Shown in pieces: positions 51,988 to 59,082 of a DNA stretch of 64,000 nt. Positions within the stretch are counted from its first letter, which is position 1, and each line of letters starts with the position of its first letter. The DNA lies in assembly GCA_036526135.1 (NCBI GenBank), contig DATCZA010000010.1, positions 1 through 64,000 of the forward strand. Reading direction: 5' to 3'. This stretch comes from UBA2965 sp036526135. Its GTDB lineage: Bacteria > Pseudomonadota > Gammaproteobacteria > Pseudomonadales > Azotimanducaceae. Under the pieces are notes generated by a model. The model was not told the DNA's origin and ran no database searches. It saw only the letters and a program-made list of their open reading frames with translations. The translations under genes were made by a program, and so were the position numbers.

Positions 51988-52611
51988 GTGTTAGAGATCG
52001 TTCAATCCGGTGGCTGGCTGATGGTGCCGATCCTGTTGTGCAGCATCATTGCGGCTGCGATCAGCGTAGAGCGGCTCTGGACGCTTCAGCGTGGGCGCAT
52101 CGCTCCAACCGATCTCTTAGCTGAGGTCTGGGATGCCATCAAGGGCGACCGGCTGGACGCTCAGCGTCTGAAGGACATTCGGGCCTCGAGCCCGCTCGGG
52201 CAGGTGCTCGCCGCAGGTATCGGCAATGCCAAGCGCGGCCGGGAGATCATGAAAGAAGCCATGGAGGAGTCGGCCGCACAGGTGAGCCACGACATGGAGC
52301 GCTACCTCACCTCGCTCGGGGTCATTGCGTCCATCTCGCCGCTGCTGGGCCTGCTTGGGACCGTGGTGGGTATGATCAAGGTTTTCACCGCCCTCATGCT
52401 GGAAGGGGCCGGCAACGCCAACGTGCTCGCCGGAGGCATTTCCCAGGCGCTGATCACGACCGCCGCCGGTCTCTCCGTCGCCATTCCTGCACTCATGTTC
52501 CACCGTTTCTTTCTGCGGCGGGTGGACGAGCTCATGGTGACCATGGAGCAGGAGGCGGGCAAGCTGGTGGAGATCATGCAGGGCGGGCCGGATGATGATC
52601 CGCGGCTCTAA
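51988..52611 (+). CDS. exbB: ExbB/TolQ-type proton channel subunit
   Basis: 207 residues from GTG 51988, which follows GGAGG at 7-base spacing; the frame runs on upstream into the previous gene. TM1 (WLMVPILLCSIIAAAISVE), cytoplasmic domain, then TM2/TM3 with SISPLLGLLGTVVGMIKVF and GGISQALITTAAGLSVAIPALMFHRFF. With ExbD it energises TonB or a TonB-like partner. It heads the exbB-exbD-msbA/lpxK-kdsB operon. Confidence 0.93.
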   Translation: MLEIVQSGGWLMVPILLCSIIAAAISVERLWTLQRGRIAPTDLLAEVWDAIKGDRLDAQRLKDIRASSPLGQVLAAGIGNAKRGREIMKEAMEESAAQVSHDMERYLTSLGVIASISPLLGLLGTVVGMIKVFTALMLEGAGNANVLAGGISQALITTAAGLSVAIPALMFHRFFLRRVDELMVTMEQEAGKLVEIMQGGPDDDPRL

Positions 52612-52626
52612 CGGGGTTTGCCGTCG

Positions 52627-53052
52627 ATGAAATTCACGCGACGCCGACAACCCGAAGCCACCGTCGAGCTGACGCCGCTCATCGACGTGGTGTTTCTGCT
52701 GCTCATTTTCTTCATGGTGTCGACGACGTTCATTCGCGAGACGCAGCTGAAGATCAACCTTCCGGAAGCATCTGGCGAGATTCAGGAGGTGGAGAGAGAT
52801 TTCATAGAAATCACCATCGACAGGCGTGGCGAGTACGCGGTCAACGACCGGCTTCTGGTCAACGCGGAGCTCCGCACGCTGATCCGGGCCCTCGAGGAAA
52901 TGGTCGCCGAGCGGGGCGAATCGCGGCGCGTGATCGTCACGGCCGACGCGCAAACCTCTCATCAGGCGGTCGTCCGAGCCATGGATGCCGCTGGCCGGGT
53001 GGGTCTGACCCAGATCAGCCTCACCACCAAGCAGCCGGAGGAGGAGCAGTAG
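52627..53052 (+). CDS. exbD: ExbD/TolR-type biopolymer transport protein
   Basis: 141 residues from ATG 52627. One TM helix with the proton-path aspartate in VELTPLIDVVFLLLIFFMVSTTF, then a periplasmic domain ending in VIVTADAQTSHQAVVRAMDAAGRVGL. A TTG nine bases upstream is an unneeded alternative. Fifteen bases separate it from exbB. Confidence 0.94.
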   Translation: MKFTRRRQPEATVELTPLIDVVFLLLIFFMVSTTFIRETQLKINLPEASGEIQEVERDFIEITIDRRGEYAVNDRLLVNAELRTLIRALEEMVAERGESRRVIVTADAQTSHQAVVRAMDAAGRVGLTQISLTTKQPEEEQ

Positions 53053-53080
53053 TCGTGCCCAGCCGGCGTGGCGCGCGCAG

Positions 53081-55951
53081 ATGAGCGACGAAGCGCCCGC
53101 CCCGGCGGATAGCCCTCCGTCCGGCGGAGACTGGAGCACGTATCGGCGGCTGCTCGGCTACGTACGTCCCTACTGGTTCGTGTTTCTGCTGGCCATCCTC
53201 GGCTTTCTCGTCGGCAGCGCCGCCGAGGCTTACTTCGTCAAGCTCTTCGGTGACCTGATCGACAACTGGGACGACATCGTCGTGCACGCCAGCTGGGCCA
53301 TTCCGGCAACCATGTGCGTGGTCGCCCTCGTTCGCGGCAGCGGCGAGGTGATCGGCGAGATGCTGCTCAGCCAGATTTCGTTCGGCGTCGTTCACAACAT
53401 CCGCACGGCGCTGTTCGACCGGCTTCTGCTCATGCCCAGCGCGTATTTCGATGCCAGCTCTCAGGGACACCTGGTCTCGCGCCTCACTTACAACGTGGCG
53501 CAGCTGCGCGATGCGGGTACCGACGCGCTCAAAACGATCATCCAGGATGGCGGGAAGGTCATCGTCTACCTGGGTTACATGTTCTACCTGAGCTGGAAGC
53601 TGACGCTGATCTTCGTCGCCGCGGCTCCGCTGGTCGGCCTGGTGGCCGTCTACGCCAGCCGGCGTTTCAGGCGGATAAGCCGGCGCATTCAGAACTCCAT
53701 GGGCGACGTCACTCACGTGGCTTCCGAAGCCGTTAGCGGGTACCGCGTCGTGCGGATCTTCGGCGGGGAAGCCTACGAGCAGGCCCGGTTCCACAAATCG
53801 AGCCGGTCCAATCGTCGCCAGAATCTGAAAATGGTGGCGACCAAGGTTTCCAGCACTCAGGCAATCCAGGTGCTTGTCGCCGTGGCCCTGGCGCTGCTCA
53901 TCGGCCTGCTGTTCCGCCCGGAGATCGGCGGAACCCTCAGCACGGGTCAGGTGGTCACCTTTCTGGGCTTGAGCGGGCTGCTCGCAAGGCCGATCCGCAA
54001 ACTCTCGGAGGTGAACGCCCGACTGCAGCGTGGTCTTGCCGCAGCGGAGGACGTTTTCGGGCAGATGGATGCCGACACCGAGAGCGATCTGGGTAGCATG
54101 ACCACCGAACGCGTCGCGGGTCGACTGGAATTTCGCGACGTCAGCTTTACCTATGAACGCGGCAGCGCACCGGTGCTCAGCCACGTCAGCTTTACCGTCG
54201 AGCCGGGAAAAACCGTGGCTTTGGTGGGTCGCTCCGGCAGCGGCAAAACCACCATCGCGAGCCTGATACCCCGGTTTTACGAGCCGACAGGGGGCGAGAT
54301 TCTCCTGGACGGGGTGCCGCTTCCGCGCTACCGGTTGGAAGCTCTGCGCAGCCAGATAGCCCTTGTGACCCAGCAGGTGACGCTCTTCAACGATACCCTC
54401 GAGCGCAACATAGCCTACGGAGCCCTGGCCGGGGCTGATCCGGACGAGGTCGATCGCGCGGTGAGGCGGGCTCATGCGGATCGGTTCGTCTCCGAGCTTC
54501 CGGACGGACTGCAGACGGTGGTGGGCGACGACGGCGTTCTGCTTTCGGGAGGTCAGCGCCAGCGGGTCGCCATCGCCAGGGCCCTGCTCAAGGACGCGCC
54601 GGTGCTCATTCTGGACGAGGCAACGTCGGCTCTGGACACGGAGTCCGAACGGCATATCCGGGCGGCGCTGGATGAGGTGATGCGCGGACGCACCACGCTC
54701 GTCATTGCCCATCGTCTGTCCACCATCGAGAACGCCGACGAGATTCTCGTCGTTGATGAAGGCAGGATCGTAGAGGCGGGTACTCACCAGGCGCTGCTGA
54801 ACCGGGGTGGACATTACGCCGCGCTCTATCAGGCCCAGTTCGACGACGAGCCGGATTCCGCTGCGGTGGCCGAGGCACCCACCGGGTCCACGGCTCCGGG
54901 CCTGACCGGCAAGCTGACGGTGGGCCAGACCCTGCGCCCCCTGGCCCAGGCCTGGTACACGGGCAGCCGCTGGACGGTGCTGCTCGCGCCTTTCGCATGG
55001 GCGTTCGAACGCTACGCGGTGCGTCGCAGGTTGCGCTTTCTTACCGGCAAGCGCCGCTCCTGGCGCAGCCCGGTTCCCGTGATCGTGGTGGGAAACATCA
55101 CCGCGGGTGGTACGGGCAAGACGCCCATGGTTATCTGGTTGGTCGAGCAGTTGAGGGCGCTCGGGTACTCGCCGGGAGTCGTCTCCAGAGGTTACGGCGG
55201 TAAACGGGGACGCAAGCCCCTGCTGGTGACCCCGGATTCGGACCCCGCCGTCGTCGGTGACGAAGCGCCCATGATCGCGAGCCGGGCCCGCTGCCCGGTG
55301 GTGGTGGCAGCCGATCGTGCCAGGGCGGTAGAGAGTCTTCTGCAGGCGGCAAACAGCGACGTGGTCGTCTCGGACGACGGGCTGCAGCACTACGCCCTGG
55401 CGAGGGATCTCGAAATCGCGCTGATCGATGGTCATCGAGGCGTCGGCAATGGCCGCTGCCTTCCCGCCGGGCCGCTGCGCGAGCCCGTCAGCCGGCTCGA
55501 GAGCGTCGACTGGGTGATCAGCAATGGCCTGGGATCCGGGATCGTGGCCCGAGAGACCGTCATGACGCTGATCCCCACCGCTTTCGTTCGAGTCACGCCG
55601 GGACCGGGAGAGGCACGCCAGCGTCCGGAGGATTTCGTGGCCGCTCATCCGAACGTCAACGCCGTCGCCGGTGTGGGCAATCCCGCCAGATTTGCGCTGG
55701 CGTTGCGCGAGCTGGGGCTTGCCCCGGTTCTTCATGCCCAGCCCGATCATCATCCCTACGACGGCAGCGAGCTAGTCTTCGACAACGACTGGCCGGTGGT
55801 CTGCACCGAAAAGGATGCGGTGAAGATTCGGCGCCTGACCGACCTGCCGGCCGATGTCTGGTACCTCGAAGTGGAGGCGCATCTGCCCGACGGCGCCGCT
55901 GCGTTCTTAGTGGAGCTGTTGAGAGCCCACGGGATCAGCCGCCATGGCTGA
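53081..55951 (+). CDS. msbA-lpxK: Fused lipid A flippase MsbA and tetraacyldisaccharide 4'-kinase LpxK
   Basis: 956 residues in one uninterrupted frame. Residues about 1-590 are a complete MsbA: six-TM ABC exporter domain, Walker A GRSGSGKTT near 381, signature LLSGGQRQRVAIARAL, Walker B VLILDEATSALD, H-loop IAHRLSTIENAD. A linker rich in Ala, Asp and Pro leads to LpxK (about 610-956): N-terminal hydrophobic segment, P-loop GNITAGGTGKTP near 670, SRGYGG, GDEAPMIA, VVSDDGLQHYAL, and GVGNPARF. LpxK phosphorylates the lipid A disaccharide and MsbA then flips it, so the fusion joins consecutive steps. No stop or obvious internal start separates the parts. Confidence 0.93.
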   Translation: MSDEAPAPADSPPSGGDWSTYRRLLGYVRPYWFVFLLAILGFLVGSAAEAYFVKLFGDLIDNWDDIVVHASWAIPATMCVVALVRGSGEVIGEMLLSQISFGVVHNIRTALFDRLLLMPSAYFDASSQGHLVSRLTYNVAQLRDAGTDALKTIIQDGGKVIVYLGYMFYLSWKLTLIFVAAAPLVGLVAVYASRRFRRISRRIQNSMGDVTHVASEAVSGYRVVRIFGGEAYEQARFHKSSRSNRRQNLKMVATKVSSTQAIQVLVAVALALLIGLLFRPEIGGTLSTGQVVTFLGLSGLLARPIRKLSEVNARLQRGLAAAEDVFGQMDADTESDLGSMTTERVAGRLEFRDVSFTYERGSAPVLSHVSFTVEPGKTVALVGRSGSGKTTIASLIPRFYEPTGGEILLDGVPLPRYRLEALRSQIALVTQQVTLFNDTLERNIAYGALAGADPDEVDRAVRRAHADRFVSELPDGLQTVVGDDGVLLSGGQRQRVAIARALLKDAPVLILDEATSALDTESERHIRAALDEVMRGRTTLVIAHRLSTIENADEILVVDEGRIVEAGTHQALLNRGGHYAALYQAQFDDEPDSAAVAEAPTGSTAPGLTGKLTVGQTLRPLAQAWYTGSRWTVLLAPFAWAFERYAVRRRLRFLTGKRRSWRSPVPVIVVGNITAGGTGKTPMVIWLVEQLRALGYSPGVVSRGYGGKRGRKPLLVTPDSDPAVVGDEAPMIASRARCPVVVAADRARAVESLLQAANSDVVVSDDGLQHYALARDLEIALIDGHRGVGNGRCLPAGPLREPVSRLESVDWVISNGLGSGIVARETVMTLIPTAFVRVTPGPGEARQRPEDFVAAHPNVNAVAGVGNPARFALALRELGLAPVLHAQPDHHPYDGSELVFDNDWPVVCTEKDAVKIRRLTDLPADVWYLEVEAHLPDGAAAFLVELLRAHGISRHG

Positions 55952-56708
55952 GCCGTTCAAGGTCGTGGTGCCCGCCCGGTACGGCTCGTCCAGACTTCCC
56001 GGAAAGCCTCTGGCAGATCTGCACGGCAAGCCGATGATCGTGCGGGTGGCCGAACGCTGCGCGGCCTCCGGCGCGGAGGAAGTGGTGATTGCCACGGACG
56101 ATGTCCGAATCGTGGAAGCGGTGACTTCCGCGGGTTTCGAAGCGACCATGACCCGCGCCGATCACGCGTCGGGTTCCGACCGGGTCATGGAGGTCGCCCG
56201 CTTGCGGGCCTGGGACGACGATGCCATCGTGATCAACGTTCAGGGTGACGAGCCCCAGATGCCACCCGCCGTCGTCATGCAGGTCGCGCAGATCCTTCAG
56301 GCAGACCCGGCCCGTCCGGTGGCCACGCTGTGCGAGCCGATCAGGGAGGTGGCGGTCTTGACCGATCCCAACGTCGTCAAGGTGGTGCGGGACCGGTGGG
56401 GGCGAGCGCTGTACTTTTCCCGCGCCCCGATACCTTACGAGCGTGACGAAGCGCCAGGGAAATCCGGACAGGATCGAGGGCGTCCGATCGGCCTGCGCCA
56501 CATCGGCGTCTACGGATATCGCCTCTCAGCCCTGCAGCAGTTTGTCGAGCTGCCCGTGTCAGACCTCGAGCGCTTGGAGAAGCTGGAGCAGCTGCGCCTG
56601 CTGGAAAACGGCATTCCGATCTTCGTCACAGAGGCCTGCGAAACGGTTCCGGCCGGCGTGGACACGCCGGCGGACCTGGAAAGAGTCCGAACCCGATCCC
56701 CATCGTGA
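55944..56708 (+). CDS. kdsB: 3-deoxy-manno-octulosonate (KDO) cytidylyltransferase
   Basis: 254 residues. N-terminal VVVPARYGSSRLPGKPLADLHGKPMI, then VVIATDD, HASGSDRVMEVA, VINVQGDEP and HIGVYGYR match KdsB throughout. It makes CMP-KDO for the LPS inner core. ATG 55944 overlaps the end of the msbA-lpxK frame by 8 bases. Confidence 0.96.
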   Translation: MAEPFKVVVPARYGSSRLPGKPLADLHGKPMIVRVAERCAASGAEEVVIATDDVRIVEAVTSAGFEATMTRADHASGSDRVMEVARLRAWDDDAIVINVQGDEPQMPPAVVMQVAQILQADPARPVATLCEPIREVAVLTDPNVVKVVRDRWGRALYFSRAPIPYERDEAPGKSGQDRGRPIGLRHIGVYGYRLSALQQFVELPVSDLERLEKLEQLRLLENGIPIFVTEACETVPAGVDTPADLERVRTRSPS

Positions 56709-56715
56709 GGCGCTC

Positions 56716-57486
56716 TTAGCGGGGCGACATCCGGATTCCTCCGTCCAGCCGAATGGTTTCGCCGTTCAAGTAGGTGTTCTCGATGATCTGCCGGGCGAGC
56801 AATGCGTACTCCGCCGCGTTGCCCAGGCGTTTTGGAAACTGAGTCATCTCGATGAGCGGATCCCTGACTCGGTCCGGTGCGCCAGCCATCATCGGCGTTT
56901 CGAAGATGCCGGGGGCGATGGTGCAGACCCGGATACCGGATCTGGCCAGGTCCCTGGCGATGGGTAAGGTCATGCCGGCGACGCCGGCCTTGCTCGCGGA
57001 GTACGCTGCCTGACCGATCTGGCCATCGAACGCTGCCACCGAGGCGGTATTGATGATGACGCCTTTCTCGCCGTCCTCCGTGGTCGGCTCGTTCTCGTTC
57101 ATCGCGGCCGCGCAAAGCCTCAGGGTGTTGAACGTGCCGACGAGATTCACCTGAATGATGAAATTGAAGTGCTTCAAGGGCATCGCACCTTCTTTGGAGA
57201 TGGTCCGGCCCGCAGCACCGATGCCTGCGCAGTTCACGTTCACGTGAATCGCGCCGAATCTTTCCAGAACCTGGTCGACGGCCGCAGCGGCGGATTCGTC
57301 GTTCGTCACGTCGACGGCAAAGGGTGCAGCGTCGTCGCCGAGCGCGGCGGCGGTCTGACGGGCAAGGTCCTCGTTGAGGTCGAACAAGGCGACTTTGCCG
57401 CCATTGTTGATTACCATCTCCGCCGTCGCGCGCCCGAGGCCGGATGCCCCACCGGTGATGACAGCCACTTTGCCGTTCAGATCCAC
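56716..57486 (-). CDS. SDR 3-hydroxyacyl-CoA dehydrogenase-like (HSD17B10 type)
   Basis: 256 residues from GTG 57486, which has a strong GGAGGGA ribosome site and yields (M)DLNGKVAVITGGASGLG, the usual start of this group; GTG 57501 is the upstream alternative. NAD-binding TGGASGLGRAT, Asn of NCAG, catalytic Ser in INTASVAAF and the YSASK Tyr-Lys motif are present. It probably oxidises 3-hydroxyacyl-CoA in branched-chain or fatty acid breakdown. Convergent with kdsB (7 bases) and overlapping the 5' part of the alkB-like gene. Confidence 0.9.
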   Translation of the reverse strand: MDLNGKVAVITGGASGLGRATAEMVINNGGKVALFDLNEDLARQTAAALGDDAAPFAVDVTNDESAAAAVDQVLERFGAIHVNVNCAGIGAAGRTISKEGAMPLKHFNFIIQVNLVGTFNTLRLCAAAMNENEPTTEDGEKGVIINTASVAAFDGQIGQAAYSASKAGVAGMTLPIARDLARSGIRVCTIAPGIFETPMMAGAPDRVRDPLIEMTQFPKRLGNAAEYALLARQIIENTYLNGETIRLDGGIRMSPR

Positions 57487-58066
57487 TGTTCTTCCCTCCA
57501 CAAACGAGCGCGCGAGTATACCCCAAGCAGGCTATCGCCATTTCCCGTCATACCTCGCTGATACGACGGCAGACGTCCTGCTCGGCTGGCTGCGCGAAAG
57601 CGTCGACTGGCGAAGCGAGCGGATCAGAATACTCGGGAAGTCAGTGGCGGTGCCAAGGCTCGTTGCCTGGTACGGAGACCCCGGGGTCTGCTACCGGTAT
57701 TCGGGCGTTGAACACGTTGCCGGGGGCTGGCCCTCTCAGCTTTGCTCGGTGCGCGATCTCCTGCGGCGCGAATGGTCGGCGGGCTTCAACTTCGTGCTGA
57801 TCAATCGATATCGCGACGGCTCCGACTCCATGGGTTGGCACCGGGATGACGAGCCCGAGCTGGCAGGGCCGATCGCGTCTCTGAGCCTCGGCGCGACTCG
57901 TCGGCTGCGAGTCCGGGTGGACGGCGGGACCGGAAGCATTGCGCTGGACTTGAGCCACGGGGCGCTGCTTTGCCACGAGCGGCACCTTCCTCACGCCCTG
58001 ATGAAGACACGCCGGCCCGTGGGAGAACGGATCAACCTGTCGTTTCGCACGGTCGTCTCCCGGTGA
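57458..58066 (+). CDS. AlkB-family 2-oxoglutarate/Fe(II) dioxygenase
   Basis: About 202 residues. The conserved part begins near base 57530: RLVAWYGDPGVCYRYSG, FNFVLINRYRDGSDSMGWHRDDEPEL (HxD iron ligands), IASLSLGATRRLRV, and RINLSFRTV with the 2-oxoglutarate Arg. The second His lies in HLPHAL. It resembles AlkB2-type DNA-alkylation repair enzymes. The start is unclear: between the divergent SDR start and the conserved region there is no ATG, GTG or TTG in frame, so I used ATG 57458 (TTG 57470 is the alternative); both overlap the SDR 5' end. The 3' end overlaps murB as GTGA. Confidence 0.8.
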   Translation: MTATLPFRSTVLPSTNERASIPQAGYRHFPSYLADTTADVLLGWLRESVDWRSERIRILGKSVAVPRLVAWYGDPGVCYRYSGVEHVAGGWPSQLCSVRDLLRREWSAGFNFVLINRYRDGSDSMGWHRDDEPELAGPIASLSLGATRRLRVRVDGGTGSIALDLSHGALLCHERHLPHALMKTRRPVGERINLSFRTVVSR

Positions 58067-59082
58067 TCGCGGCGCCTCGACTGGACGCACTCAATACCCT
58101 GGGCGTCGCTGCGACGGCCGATCGGTTGGTCGTGGTCGAGAGCGAGCGGGCGCTGCAGGGGCTCCTGCGTGAAGCCGCCGATCAGCGGGGCGGGCTCGTC
58201 GTGCTCGGCGGCGGCAGCAACGTCGTTCTCAAGCGCCACGTTCCGGGAACCGTCGCCATCATTCGTACTCGTGGTACGCACATCGTCCCTGGCCGGGGAG
58301 GGCGGGTGAACGTCTCCGTAGCGGCCGGGGAGAGCTGGCATGGGCTCGTGCGTTTTACTATTGGCCAGGGCCTGTACGGGCTGGAAAACCTTGCCCTGAT
58401 ACCAGGTTCCGTAGGGGCTGCCCCATTGCAGAACATTGGCGCCTACGGCGTGGAACTGGCCGATCGGCTGATCAGCTTGCGGGCCATGGAAGTCGCCTCG
58501 GGCGCCGTTCGAGAGTTTCATCGGGAAGAGTGCGGTTTCGCCTATCGCGACAGCCGCTTCAAATCTGCTGACGCCGGTCGTTTCATCATTCTGGACGTGA
58601 CCCTCGCGCTTTCGCGTGAGGCGCAGCCGGTCATCGACTATCCGGAGCTGCGCCTCGAGCTGCAGCGTCTGGGCGGCTCACGGATCTCGCCCGTGCTGGT
58701 CGCCGAAGCGGTTGTGCGTGTTCGTCGCCGCAAGCTGCCTGACCCTCGCCGGGTAGGGAATGCCGGCAGCTTCTTCAAGAATCCGGTGGTTTCCGCGCCC
58801 AAGGCCGAAGGTCTACGCGCTGCAGTGCCGGGCCTGGTCGAGCATTTCCAGAGCGACGGCAGGGTGAAGCTATCCGCAGCGCAGCTGATTGATCGGGCCG
58901 GTTTCAAGGCGCGGGCCGCCGGCAAAGTCGGCGTCTGGCCGCGCCAGCCGCTCGTTCTGATCAATCGCGACGGCGCCAGCGGCGCGGACGTTCTGGCGTT
59001 TGGCCAGTCCATCCGCGCGGAGGTACAACGACTATACGGCGTGTCGCTGGAGCTGGAACCGCAGGTCTACGGGGTGGATTGA
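58063..59082 (+). CDS. murB: UDP-N-acetylenolpyruvoylglucosamine reductase MurB
   Basis: 339 residues from GTG 58063, overlapping the alkB-like stop by 4 bases. FAD-binding VVLGGGSNVVL, GLENLALIPGSVGAAPLQNIGAYGVEL, the catalytic Arg region AYRDSRFK, GNAGSFFKNP with the catalytic Ser, and the terminal Glu in LELEPQVYG. Long, E. coli-type MurB. Completes UDP-MurNAc synthesis. Its last 16 bases overlap the convergent rne end. Confidence 0.95.
   Translation: MIAAPRLDALNTLGVAATADRLVVVESERALQGLLREAADQRGGLVVLGGGSNVVLKRHVPGTVAIIRTRGTHIVPGRGGRVNVSVAAGESWHGLVRFTIGQGLYGLENLALIPGSVGAAPLQNIGAYGVELADRLISLRAMEVASGAVREFHREECGFAYRDSRFKSADAGRFIILDVTLALSREAQPVIDYPELRLELQRLGGSRISPVLVAEAVVRVRRRKLPDPRRVGNAGSFFKNPVVSAPKAEGLRAAVPGLVEHFQSDGRVKLSAAQLIDRAGFKARAAGKVGVWPRQPLVLINRDGASGADVLAFGQSIRAEVQRLYGVSLELEPQVYGVD

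Noticed and set aside
53021..55753. Very long open frame antisense to msbA-lpxK
   Set aside because: It mirrors the codon periodicity of the sense gene, has no domain or ribosome site, and GC-rich coding DNA often leaves such antisense frames open.
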